From: Nocardioides bruguierae
GTDB lineage: Bacteria > Actinomycetota > Actinomycetes > Propionibacteriales > Nocardioidaceae
Assembly (NCBI RefSeq): GCF_023656415.1
Contig: NZ_JAMOIL010000031.1
Span: forward strand, 1 to 53,909
DNA: 53,909 nucleotides
Direction of reading: 5' to 3'
The notes under the pieces are model-generated. The model did not search any database. It saw only the letters and a program-made list of their open reading frames with translations, and was not told where the DNA came from. Shown piece after piece: positions 39,968 to 52,396 of the stretch. A program made the position numbers and the translations under genes. Within the stretch, counting starts at the first letter, position 1. The number at the start of each line of letters is the position of its first letter.

Positions 39968-41863
39968 GTGGCCGGCCGGATTCGCGAGACGAGCATCGCC
40001 GCGGTGCGCGACAAGGTCCGCATCGACGACGTCGTCAGCCAGTACGTCACGCTCAAGCGCGCCGGCGGTGGCTCCCTCAAGGGCCTGTGCCCGTTCCACG
40101 ACGAGAAGTCGCCGTCGTTCAACGTCAACCCCGGCCGTGGGTTCTTCCACTGCTTCGGGTGCGGCGAGGGCGGGGACGCCATCTCGTTCCTGATGAAGAT
40201 CGACGCCCTCTCCTTCGCCGAGGCCGTCGAGCGGCTCGCCGAGAAGGTGAGCATCCCGCTGGAGCGGGAGGACGGCGACGGCGCCCCGGAGCGTCCCAAG
40301 GGGCCGCAGCGCAGCCGGCTGCTCGAGGCCCACCGCGTCGCGCAGGAGTGGTACGCCGACCAGCTGATGGCCCCCGGCTCGGACGCGGTGGTCGCCCGTC
40401 GGTTCCTCGCCGAGCGCGGCTTCGACCAGGCCTCCGCCGAGCACTTCGGCCTCGGCTACGCCCCGCGCGGAGGTGAGGACCTCTACCGGCACCTGCGCCA
40501 GAAGGGCTTCTCCATCGAGGAGATGACGGTCGGTGGGCTGGTGGCGGTCGGTCGCTCGCCCTACGACAAGTTCCGGGGCCGCCTGCTGTGGCCGATCCGC
40601 GAGCCCGGGGGCGACACGATCGGCTTCGGTGCCCGGCGTCTGCACGACGACGACCGCATCGAGGCCAAGTACCTCAACACCGCCGAGACACCGATCTACA
40701 AGAAGTCCCAGGTGCTCTACGGGATCGACCTGGCCCGCCGCGACATCGGCAGGTCCAGCCAGGCCGTCATCGTCGAGGGCTACACCGACGTGATGGCCTG
40801 CCACCTCGCCGGCATCACCACCGCCGTGGCCACCTGCGGCACCGCCTTCGGCGACGACCACGCCCGCGTCCTGCGGCGCTTCCTGGCCGACCACGAGGAG
40901 TTCCGGGGCGAGGTCATCTTCACCTTCGACGGCGACGCCGCCGGCCAGAAGGCCGCCCTGCGGGCCTTCGAGGGCGACCAGAACTTCGTCTCCCAGACCT
41001 ACGTCGCGGTCGAGCCCACCGGCAAGGACCCGTGCGACCTCCGGATGGCGGAGGGCGACGGCGCGGTCCGCGAGCTGGTCGCCAAGCGCATCCCGCTGTA
41101 CCGGTTCGTGCTCACCAACATCCTCGAGCAGTACGACCTCGACCGGGCCGACGGCCGGGTCGACGCGCTGCGCGAGGCCGCGCGGCTGGTCTCCAGCGTC
41201 CGGGACAAGGCCAAGGTGGACGCCTTCGCCCGCGAGCTCGCGCAGATGATCGGCATCGACCCGGACGAGGCGCGCGCCGAGGTCCGTCGGGCCGCCGCCC
41301 GTGGGCCCCAGCCCTCGCGGGACGCCCGCCGCCGCAACCCGCGCGAGGAAGCCCCGGAGCCGCCGCGACGCCCGACCGGCCCGGACCCGCGCGACCCGCG
41401 GTTCTCCCTCGAGCGGGAGACCCTCAAGATCCTGCTGCAGCACCCCATGGTCGTCGGTCGCACGACCGGCGAGCTGGGCCCCGAGGACTTCACCCACCCG
41501 CTGTACCGCGGGCTGTGGGAGGTCATGGCCGGCCTGGGCGGCCCGCTGGCCGGCTCGACCGACGAGCACTGGGCCTCCCACGTCGGGCAGGCGGCGGGCA
41601 GCCCCGAGGCCGTGGCCCTGGTGGCCGCGCTCTCCGTGGAGCCGCTGCCCATCGCCCGCGAGCCCGACGGGCCCTACCTCGCCCAGCACGCCCTGCGCCT
41701 GCTCGAGCTCACCGCGGCCCGCCGCATCGCCGACGTGAAGTCGAAGCTGCAGCGCACCAACCCGGTGGACAACGTCGAGGAGTACAACCGCATGTTCGGC
41801 GAGCTCGCCGCCCTGGAGCAGCACCGACGCAGCCTGCGCGACCGGCTCGCCGCCGCGCTCTGA
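39968..41863 (+). CDS. dnaG: DNA primase
   Basis: 631 aa. A CHC2 zinc ribbon (residues ~37-65; CPFHDEKSPSFNVNPGRG, FFHCFGCGEGGD) recognises template initiation sites. The DnaG catalytic core and TOPRIM contain VIVEGYTDVMACHLAGI (Glu) and FTFDGDAAGQKAAL (DxD). A basic, Pro-rich linker leads to the C-terminal helicase-binding domain (FSLERETLKILLQHPMVVG onward). It makes RNA primers at the replication fork. GTG 39968 follows a -10 hexamer directly, so the message is probably leaderless. Confidence 0.97.
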   Translation: MAGRIRETSIAAVRDKVRIDDVVSQYVTLKRAGGGSLKGLCPFHDEKSPSFNVNPGRGFFHCFGCGEGGDAISFLMKIDALSFAEAVERLAEKVSIPLEREDGDGAPERPKGPQRSRLLEAHRVAQEWYADQLMAPGSDAVVARRFLAERGFDQASAEHFGLGYAPRGGEDLYRHLRQKGFSIEEMTVGGLVAVGRSPYDKFRGRLLWPIREPGGDTIGFGARRLHDDDRIEAKYLNTAETPIYKKSQVLYGIDLARRDIGRSSQAVIVEGYTDVMACHLAGITTAVATCGTAFGDDHARVLRRFLADHEEFRGEVIFTFDGDAAGQKAALRAFEGDQNFVSQTYVAVEPTGKDPCDLRMAEGDGAVRELVAKRIPLYRFVLTNILEQYDLDRADGRVDALREAARLVSSVRDKAKVDAFARELAQMIGIDPDEARAEVRRAAARGPQPSRDARRRNPREEAPEPPRRPTGPDPRDPRFSLERETLKILLQHPMVVGRTTGELGPEDFTHPLYRGLWEVMAGLGGPLAGSTDEHWASHVGQAAGSPEAVALVAALSVEPLPIAREPDGPYLAQHALRLLELTAARRIADVKSKLQRTNPVDNVEEYNRMFGELAALEQHRRSLRDRLAAAL

Positions 41864-41915
41864 GCCGCACCGCCGCGACGGCGGCGCCCACCCGACGCCC
41901 GTGAGGAGACCAGCG

Positions 41916-42413
41916 ATGTTCGGCAGCAGGAGGATCGTCGGCCCGCGGGTGCGCGGCGAGCAGCCGCTGGTGTCGGCGACGACGCAGGAGGGCGACGTGC
42001 TCGTCGGCACCCGCGCCGCGCTGCACGCCGGCCCGCCCGGTGGCACGCCGACGGTGACGGTCGGCTGGGAGCGGGTGCAGGCGGCCGAGTGGGACGCCGA
42101 GTCCGGCCTGCTCACGGTGTCCGAGGTGGGGCAGTGGGGCGCGGACCGTCCGGTGCACCGCTGGCACCCGGAGGACCCCGACACGCTCCTGCGCCTCGTC
42201 CGCGAGCGCGTCACCGCCACCGTCGTGGTGCAGCGGCACCGGGCCGTGGTCGGCGAGGCCGGCGTCCGCGTGGTCGTCCGGCGGGCCCCGACCGGTGATC
42301 GCGCGCTCTCCTGGTTCTACGAGTTCGACGAGGGGGTCGACCCTGCCGATCCCCGGGTCGCCGAGGTGGCGCGAGGCCTCCTGGCCGAGGCCAAGGGGCT
42401 CGTCGGGGCCTGA
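41916..42413 (+). CDS. Conserved hypothetical protein downstream of dnaG
   Basis: 165 aa, soluble, no signal or membrane segment. Beta-rich first half (VSATTQEGDVLVGTRAALHA; VTVGWERVQAAEWDAESGLLTVSEVG) resembles a PH-like fold. The second half has LRLVRERVTATVVVQRHRAV and ends LLAEAKGLVGA. I do not recognise a named family. ATG at 41916 is used because GAGGAG lies 7 nt upstream. It follows dnaG by 52 nt and probably shares its transcript. Confidence 0.8.
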   Translation: MFGSRRIVGPRVRGEQPLVSATTQEGDVLVGTRAALHAGPPGGTPTVTVGWERVQAAEWDAESGLLTVSEVGQWGADRPVHRWHPEDPDTLLRLVRERVTATVVVQRHRAVVGEAGVRVVVRRAPTGDRALSWFYEFDEGVDPADPRVAEVARGLLAEAKGLVGA

Positions 42414-42472
42414 TCGCCTGGGCCGCCGAGGGCCGCCGGACCCGCGATTTCATCCGTGCGCAGCGGCGTTGT

Positions 42473-42478
42473 TACAGT
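42473..42478 (+). promoter_or_regulatory. Possible tRNA-Asn -10
   Basis: TACAGT, 22 nt before the tRNA 5' end; the -35 is weak. Confidence 0.4.
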
Positions 42479-42500
42479 GTGCGGGCGCCGCAAGGAGCGA

Positions 42501-42576
42501 TCCCCTGTAGCTCAATTGGCAGAGCATTCGGCTGTTAACCGGAGGGTTGCTGGTTCGAGTCCAGCCGGGGGAGCCA
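42501..42576 (+). tRNA. tRNA-Asn (GTT)
   Basis: Full cloverleaf: acceptor TCCCCTG/CGGGGGA, D stem GCTC/GAGC, anticodon stem TTCGG/CCGGA with loop CTGTTAA (GTT at 42534-42536), T stem GCTGG/CCAGC with TTCGAGT, discriminator G. CCA is encoded (42574-42576). Confidence 0.97.
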
Positions 42577-42580
42577 CCTC

Positions 42581-42619
42581 AGAGCCGCCGACCACCAGGT
42601 CGGCGGCTCTGGTGCTTTT
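42581..42619 (+). terminator. Terminator of tRNA-Asn
   Basis: Perfect 13-bp arms AGAGCCGCCGACC/GGTCGGCGGCTCT, loop ACCA, followed by GGTGCTTTT. Confidence 0.93.
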
Positions 42620-42642
42620 CGCCCTCCCCGCGACCCGGCACC

Positions 42643-43353
42643 ATGTCCGTCGTGTCCTCCCCGCAGCGCGTCGTCGCCGTGCTCGCCCACCCGGACGACG
42701 AGGCCCTCGCGGTGGGCGGGATGCTGGCCCGGCACGCCGCCGCGGGCGACGACGTCACGGTCGTGACCGCGACCTGGGCGCCGGGCACCGTGCGTGCCCG
42801 CGAGCTGGCGTGCGCGGTGGCCGCGCTGGGCGTGCGACGCCCGCCGGTGCTGCTCGGGTGGGCCGACGCCCGGGTCCCGGAGTCGGCGCCCGCCGCACCC
42901 CGGCTCCTCGACCTGGACCTCCACGAGGCCGCGGAGACCCTCACGTCCCTGCTGCGCGCGACGGCCCCGACCCGGGTGCTGACCCACGACGCGCTGGGCA
43001 ACGTCACCGGGCACCCCGACCACGTGCGCACCCACGAGGTGACGCTGGCCGCGGTGGAGGCCGCGGGCCTCACCTCCACCGAGGTCCTGCTCGCCACGCA
43101 CCCGCACGGTGCCGCCGCCTCGCTGCGGGCCCTGCTGGGGGAGCGACGGAGCCGGCACACCGTGCCGGACGCCGACGCCGTGCTCACCCTGGACGTCCGA
43201 CCGTGGCTGCCGGCGAAGGTGGCCGCCGTCCTCGCGCACCGCAGCGAGGTCGAGCGGGGCGGGGCCCCCGGCGTCGTGGCCGCCCTCGACCCCCAGCAGC
43301 GATCCGTGGCCCTCGGCACCGAGTGGTACTCCCGCGCCCGTCCCGGACGCTGA
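42643..43353 (+). CDS. PIG-L family deacetylase
   Basis: 236 aa. Zinc motif AHPDDE at residues ~15-20 and the second site HPDHVRTHE, the LmbE/PIG-L layout. Actinobacterial members deacetylate GlcNAc-inositol (mycothiol synthesis, MshB), mycothiol conjugates (Mca) or antibiotic precursors. This protein is shorter than MshB/Mca (about 290 aa), so I leave the substrate open. No clear Shine-Dalgarno or -10 is seen before the ATG at 42643. Confidence 0.9.
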   Translation: MSVVSSPQRVVAVLAHPDDEALAVGGMLARHAAAGDDVTVVTATWAPGTVRARELACAVAALGVRRPPVLLGWADARVPESAPAAPRLLDLDLHEAAETLTSLLRATAPTRVLTHDALGNVTGHPDHVRTHEVTLAAVEAAGLTSTEVLLATHPHGAAASLRALLGERRSRHTVPDADAVLTLDVRPWLPAKVAAVLAHRSEVERGGAPGVVAALDPQQRSVALGTEWYSRARPGR

Positions 43354-43464
43354 GAACCTCGCCCTCCCCGGTTTGAGGGACGCCGACGCGGGGCAGGCAG
43401 GGGCACCACGGCCACCCGACCGGGTGGTCGTCCACCTCAGCAGCACCCCCACGACGGAGGACGC

Positions 43465-44556
43465 ATGATCTCGGCATGCCCCACGCCCACCAGCCCCACA
43501 TCCACGCGCGGTGACACCCGCTCGGCCGTCGGCGCGCCCCGGCGGCGTCTCGGCCTGCTCGCCGCCGCGGCCGTGCTCGCGGCGCCCCTGACCGCCTTCG
43601 TGGCCCCCGCCGCGGCCGACCCTGTCCCCGGCGGGCCCTGGAACTGCGGTGAGGCCGTCCCGCTGTCCGGCCTGCTCTCCCACGAGGAGCTCCAGCAGCG
43701 GCTGACCTCCCTGGCCGAGCGCCGGGACGCCCTCGACCTCGACGTCGTGGGGGAGTCCCTCGACGGCCGGCCGCTCTACTCGGCCGTCGTCGGCGACGGG
43801 CCGCGCACCCTGGCGATCCTGACCCAGCAGCATGGCGACGAGCCCATGGGCACGGAGGCGGCCGTCGCCTTCCTCCGCGAGATCAGTGCCGACACCCCGC
43901 AGGCCGCCGCCCTGCGCGAGGCCGTGACCGTCGTCGTCGTGCCGCGCATCAACCCCGACGGCTTCGAGCGCTACACGGACGAGGACTTCCGCGACGGCAT
44001 CGACCCCCGGCGCAACTCCGCCGACCTCGACCTGAACCGGCTCTGGGGCCCGGACGCCGACCCCGACCCGGCCACCGCACCCGAGGTCGCGGCGGTGGAG
44101 GCCGTGCTGGCCGAGCACCAGCCGGACCTGGTGGTCGACTACCACCACCAGGTGACCTACCGGACCGACGAGGGGGACATGGCCACCATGTCGGTGCTGT
44201 GGTCGACGCACCCCGACGTCGACCCGGCCGTGGCCGCCGACGGACGTCGCGCCGCGGCCGTGGTGGGCGCGGCCCTGGAGCGCGACGGCCACGCCACGGT
44301 GACCCGCTACCCGGAGTCGGACACGTCCACCACGGCCCGCAACGGGCTCGGCCTCGACGGCTACCCGGCGCTCCTCATCGAGCAGCGCGGCCAGCAGGAG
44401 GCGGGGCAGAAGAACAGGGGTGCGCTGGTGCGCGAGGCGCTGACGAGCATGCAGGGCATCACCGAGGCGCTGGCCGACGGCTCCTTCGACGCCACCGACC
44501 CGGCGGCCGCCGACGCCCTGCCCGCCCGCGGTGAGCGGGTCGACGGCTGCGAGTGA
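43465..44556 (+). CDS. Secreted M14-family zinc carboxypeptidase
   Basis: 363 aa. Signal peptide with hydrophobic core LGLLAAAAVLAAPLTAFVAP and an Ala-rich cleavage site (AAA-D near residue 52). Zinc ligands are HGDE (HxxE; LTQQHGDEPMGTEAA), and the third His is in VVDYHHQ. Substrate-side NPDGFERYT and DLNRLWG follow; LLIEQRGQQ carries the likely catalytic Glu. Probably cleaves a C-terminal residue of extracellular peptides or peptidoglycan stems. GGAGG is 4 nt upstream of the ATG. Confidence 0.9.
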   Translation: MISACPTPTSPTSTRGDTRSAVGAPRRRLGLLAAAAVLAAPLTAFVAPAAADPVPGGPWNCGEAVPLSGLLSHEELQQRLTSLAERRDALDLDVVGESLDGRPLYSAVVGDGPRTLAILTQQHGDEPMGTEAAVAFLREISADTPQAAALREAVTVVVVPRINPDGFERYTDEDFRDGIDPRRNSADLDLNRLWGPDADPDPATAPEVAAVEAVLAEHQPDLVVDYHHQVTYRTDEGDMATMSVLWSTHPDVDPAVAADGRRAAAVVGAALERDGHATVTRYPESDTSTTARNGLGLDGYPALLIEQRGQQEAGQKNRGALVREALTSMQGITEALADGSFDATDPAAADALPARGERVDGCE

Positions 44557-44631
44557 CCCCGCCTCGCGCAGCGGTCCGTGTGCGCTCGCCCCGGTGGGCG
44601 CGCACGGGCCGAGCCCGGGTACGCTCCCGGC

Positions 44632-44659
44632 GCACCCGGGGGCGCTGCGCCCCCGGTGC
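44632..44659 (+). terminator. GC-rich hairpin before tRNA (CAT)
   Basis: GCACCC-GGGGGCGC pairs with GCGCCCCC-GGTGC (one bulged C), ending 2 nt before the tRNA 5' end. It may terminate the carboxypeptidase transcript or guide processing of the tRNA 5' end. Confidence 0.55.
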
Positions 44660-44661
44660 TC

Positions 44662-44735
44662 GGGGCGTTAGCTCAGTCGGTCAGAGCAGAGGACTCATAA
44701 TCCTTGGGTCGTGGGTTCGAGCCCCACACGCCCTA
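44662..44735 (+). tRNA. tRNA with anticodon CAT (probably elongator tRNA-Met)
   Basis: Acceptor GGGGCGT/ACGCCCT, D stem GCTC/GAGC, anticodon arm GAGGA-CTCATAA-TCCTT, T stem GTGGG/CCCAC, discriminator A. CCA is not encoded. An anticodon CAT could also belong to tRNA-Ile2 (modified by TilS). It is not the initiator, because the anticodon stem lacks the three G-C pairs. Confidence 0.88.
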
Positions 44736-44736
44736 C

Positions 44737-44763
44737 AGGGCCCGCCGGATCACGGCGGGCCCT
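44737..44763 (+). terminator. Hairpin after tRNA (CAT)
   Basis: AGGGCCCGCC-GGATCAC-GGCGGGCCCT, perfect 10-bp arms, starting 2 nt after the tRNA. Confidence 0.75.
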
Positions 44764-45009
44764 GCCCCATCTGGGGGGCCATCTTCGCGGTCATCTCGGG
44801 CCCACTTCAGGGTCGTCGCGGGTCATTTCCGGGCCTCGCGTGCACGTGGGCGAGACCACGTTCTCCGACATGTGTTGATATCAAGATATCGGGCATGATT
44901 GTCGACGGGTGTCGAGAAGTCCCGGTCTACCCCGACTCGCCGATCCCGGCACCCGCTCACGTCACGGCCGCCCGTGCGGCCGTCCCCGATCACCCTGGAA
45001 GGGGTACGC
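44764..45009 (+). other. Intergenic region upstream of the alcohol dehydrogenase
   Basis: 246 nt without a gene. It holds two imperfect direct copies of CGCGGTCATCTCGGGCC (44786 and 44817) and the palindrome cluster at 44875-44890. Confidence 0.6.
44875..44890 (+). promoter_or_regulatory. Palindromic operator candidate TTGATATCAAGATATC
   Basis: TTGATATCAA is a perfect 10-bp palindrome, and GATATC is repeated 2 bp later. It is AT-rich in a GC-rich genome and lies 120 nt before the dehydrogenase start; MarR/TetR-type sites look like this. Confidence 0.5.
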
Positions 45010-46110
45010 ATGACCACCGCCAAGGCCGCCGTCCTGTCCGGCACCGACGCCGCGTTCGAGTTCGCCGACATCGAGGTCCGCGACATCCGGGCCGACGAGA
45101 TCCTCGTGAAGATCACGGCCACCGGCCTCTGCCACACCGACCTGTCGGTCCAGCACGGTCACATCCCGTCCCCGTTCCCGATCGTGCTGGGGCACGAGGG
45201 CGCCGGTGTCGTCGAGCAGGTCGGCTCCGCCGTGACCGAGTTCGCCGTGGGCGACAAGGTCGCGGCCTCGTTCGACTCCTGCGGCCACTGCGCCAACTGC
45301 GACGAGGGCAAGAACGCCTACTGCCTGAACTTCTGGCCCTACAACTTCGGTGGCGCCCGCCCCGACGGCTCCACCGCCCTGGCGGACACCGAGGGCAACG
45401 ACCTGCACAGCAACTTCTTCGGTCAGTCCTCCTTCGCCACGTACGCGGTGATCTCCCCGCGCAACGCCGTGAAGGTGCCCGAGGACGTGCCGCTGGAGCT
45501 CACCGGCCCGCTCGGCTGCGGCATCCAGACCGGCGCCGGCACCGTGCTCAACAGCCTCGGTGTGCGCGCCGGCGAGTCGATCGTCGTCGCGGGCACGGGC
45601 GCCGTCGGTCTCTCCGCGATCATGGCCGCCAAGGCCGCCGGCGCCACGACCATCGTCGCCGTCGACGTGCTCGAGGAGCGGCTGCAGTTCGCCGCCAAGC
45701 TCGGGGCCACGCACACCGTCAACGGCAAGGCCGACGACGTCGCCGACCAGATCAAGGCCGCCACCGGTGGCCTGGGCGCCAAGTACGCGGTCGACACCAC
45801 GGCCGTCCCCGCCGTCATCGAGAACCTCGTCGCCGGCACCCAGTTCGGCGCCACCATCGCCGCCATCGGCGTGACGAAGCCGGGCGCGACCATCCCGCTG
45901 GGCCTCTTCTCCGGCGCGGGCAAGTCCCTCGTGGGCGCCATCGAGGGCGACGCGGTGCCGCAGACCTTCATCCCCCGGCTGCTCGACCTCTACCGGGCCG
46001 GCCAGTTCCCGTTCGACCAGCTCATCACGACCTACCCCTTCTCCGAGATGGACACGGCGATCAAGGCCACCCAGACCGGCGAGGCCGTGAAGGCCGTCCT
46101 GGTCTGGTGA
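45010..46110 (+). CDS. Zinc-dependent NAD(P) alcohol dehydrogenase (aryl-alcohol type)
   Basis: 366 aa, medium-chain dehydrogenase. Catalytic zinc ligands are Cys and His in TGLCHTDLSV and GHEGAGVV; structural zinc is bound by CGHCANCDEGKNAYC. Rossmann motif is VVAGTGAVGLSAIMAAKAAG with Asp in VAVDVLEERL indicating NAD preference. The conserved block around LGCGIQTGAGTVLNSLGV resembles benzyl-alcohol dehydrogenases and S-(hydroxymethyl)glutathione-type relatives. Purine-rich GGAAGGGG precedes the ATG. A TetR gene follows in the same direction, a likely regulator. Confidence 0.92.
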   Translation: MTTAKAAVLSGTDAAFEFADIEVRDIRADEILVKITATGLCHTDLSVQHGHIPSPFPIVLGHEGAGVVEQVGSAVTEFAVGDKVAASFDSCGHCANCDEGKNAYCLNFWPYNFGGARPDGSTALADTEGNDLHSNFFGQSSFATYAVISPRNAVKVPEDVPLELTGPLGCGIQTGAGTVLNSLGVRAGESIVVAGTGAVGLSAIMAAKAAGATTIVAVDVLEERLQFAAKLGATHTVNGKADDVADQIKAATGGLGAKYAVDTTAVPAVIENLVAGTQFGATIAAIGVTKPGATIPLGLFSGAGKSLVGAIEGDAVPQTFIPRLLDLYRAGQFPFDQLITTYPFSEMDTAIKATQTGEAVKAVLVW

Positions 46111-46189
46111 ACACCTCGTCGCTCCCCGCACGGGACGCGCCCCCGTTCGGCCTGGCCAGGTGAGCGACCCGCGCGAGAGGATGTCGCCC

Positions 46190-46780
46190 GTGACGTACCG
46201 CGCCACGGGTGACCCGCGCAGCGCCCGCACCGTTGCCGCCCTGCGGCGGGGGTTGCGGGCGCTGCTCGCGGAGCGGCCCCTCGACGACATCACGGTCTCG
46301 GACCTGTGCCGGGCCGCCGACGTCCGCCGCACGACCTTCTACACCCACGTCGCCAGTCCCGCGGCGCTGCTCACCGACATGCTCGTGGGCGGCGTCGATG
46401 CCACCCTCGGCGTGGACGACGGCGAGCAGCTCGACCTCGAGGCCCTGAGCCGGCGCCTGCGCGACAACCTGGTCGACACCTTCGAGCTGGTCGCGCGCGA
46501 GCGGACGCTCTTCCGCGCGGGGCTCGACTCCGACGCGTCCGCACCGCTGAGGCGTGCGCTGCTGGCCATGTGGACGCTGAGGATGCAGTACGCCATGGAC
46601 CTCATGTCCCGGGCCGGGCTCGCCGTGGACGACCAGGCCTGGGCCGCCGTCCCGTTCGGGGCCGGCGGGCTGTCCACCGCCCTCGAGGCGTGGGCGCACT
46701 CCGACGACAAGGACTCCGTGGCCTGGGCCGCGGCGGTCTACGCGCAGATGCCGCCCTGGTGGCCCCGGCCGGCGGACTGA
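46190..46780 (+). CDS. TetR/AcrR family transcriptional regulator
   Basis: 196 aa. N-terminal HTH: TVAALRRGLRALLAERPLDD, ITVSDLCRAADVRRTTFYTHV, the TetR recognition helix pattern. The rest is a helical ligand-binding domain (LRRALLAMWTLRMQYAMDLMSRAG). GTG at 46190 has GAGAGG at suitable distance; in-frame starts at 46160 and 46181 are possible. It sits 79 nt after the alcohol dehydrogenase and probably controls it through the upstream palindrome (inference). Confidence 0.88.
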   Translation: MTYRATGDPRSARTVAALRRGLRALLAERPLDDITVSDLCRAADVRRTTFYTHVASPAALLTDMLVGGVDATLGVDDGEQLDLEALSRRLRDNLVDTFELVARERTLFRAGLDSDASAPLRRALLAMWTLRMQYAMDLMSRAGLAVDDQAWAAVPFGAGGLSTALEAWAHSDDKDSVAWAAAVYAQMPPWWPRPAD

Positions 46781-46799
46781 CCCACGCGGCGGGGCGCGC

Positions 46800-47321
46800 T
46801 CAGCGGCAGCGCGCGACGGTGACGGCCTGCGCGAAGACCTCGACGCTGCCCGCGGCACCGGGCGCGGTCTCCTCGCCGCTGGAGTCCAGCTGCAGCGTGG
46901 CGCCCCCGGCCAGGTGGATCGTCCACGTGCCGCGCATCGGGGCGGTCCCGTCGTGGGCCTCGTCGAGCTCGGGCACGGAGAAGTGCACGGCGCGCACCGT
47001 GTCGAGCGGGTGCCACGTCGCCCGCACCCGGGCACCGAACGGCACCTGCTCGTCCTCGAACGACCACGGCTCGCGGGCCTCCGCGTGCACCTCGACCAGG
47101 CCGCCGGCCACCAGTGCCGCCAGCAGCCACTCGGTGCCCTCCTGGTCGCGCACGGCCACGCACTGCTGCGGGCGGTGCCCGAACGCCAGCAGCGCCTGGA
47201 TGGCCTGCCGCGGCGCCGTCGTCCCGCGGTCCACGAGCAGCCGCGGCAGGTCGCCGAAGTGGCCGGCCTCCTCGCGGGGGCTGCTGCCGAGGCGGGGCAT
47301 GCGTTCGAGGCGGGGGCTCAT
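46800..47321 (-). CDS. Hypothetical protein
   Basis: 173 aa, soluble. The N-terminal REEAGHFGDLPRLLVDRGTT and AIQALLAFGHRPQQCVAVRD suggest a helical region; the C-terminal half is beta-rich (WTIHLAGGATLQLDSSGEE). I do not recognise a family. AGGAG is correctly spaced before the ATG at 47321. It lies 3' of the hybrid kinase gene on the same strand, 141 nt away. Confidence 0.7.
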   Translation of the reverse strand: MSPRLERMPRLGSSPREEAGHFGDLPRLLVDRGTTAPRQAIQALLAFGHRPQQCVAVRDQEGTEWLLAALVAGGLVEVHAEAREPWSFEDEQVPFGARVRATWHPLDTVRAVHFSVPELDEAHDGTAPMRGTWTIHLAGGATLQLDSSGEETAPGAAGSVEVFAQAVTVARCR

Positions 47322-47426
47322 GGCCGCTCCTGGTGGCTTCGACCCGGGGTGGGTGAGGGCAGGACGTCGGACGCCACCGCAGCGGGCGGCGTCACTGCGC
47401 CCATCGGCAGGAGACCGGCCGGTCTG

Positions 47427-47458
47427 AGGCCCGGGCTGGTCCAGGCCCGGGCTGCTCC
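47427..47458. repeat. Two 16-bp tandem repeats after the hybrid kinase stop
   Basis: AGGCCCGGGCTGGTCC and AGGCCCGGGCTGCTCC, back to back, starting 4 nt 3' of the kinase stop codon (minus strand). Confidence 0.8.
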
Positions 47459-47462
47459 GTGC

Positions 47463-50810
<3,348 letters not shown>

Positions 50811-51123
50811 CCACGACCTCCCAGTCCCGTCACGACGCGCCACACCGCGCTCGACCCCGCTCGTCCCAGCGTGGTCGTCGTGCTCGCGAAGAATACGGCC
50901 GCGGGCGGGTGGGCGGAAAGGAAAACGCACAGGCCGGACGGGGTGAGGCCGGTCTGCGGCGCGCAGCAGGACCGGTCAGGGCGGCAACTGGCTTGCGGGT
51001 CGACACCGGGCATGAGGCAGGCTTGGGCCCGGCGTCGAGGACCGGCGCCGCGCCCGGTCGTGCGGCCGGGCGGCACCAGCGCGGCCCGGCGGACGTCGGG
51101 CCCGGACGACGGAAGGGGCCGAC
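50811..51123. other. Divergent intergenic region between hybrid kinase and tyrS
   Basis: 313 nt without a gene. A minus-strand -10-like TATTCT lies at 50890-50895 with a weak -35. A purine tract GGAAAGGAAAAC is at 50917-50928. There is no T-box-type leader before tyrS. GGAAGGGG precedes the tyrS GTG. Confidence 0.5.
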
Positions 51124-52395
<1,272 letters not shown>

Positions 52396-52396
52396 G

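Noticed and set aside
44662..44735. Initiator tRNA-Met
   Set aside because: The anticodon stem lacks the three consecutive G-C pairs of initiator tRNA; elongator Met or Ile2 is more likely.
50931..51123. T-box or other tRNA-sensing leader before tyrS
   Set aside because: No specifier loop, no T-box core and no terminator/antiterminator pair seen.
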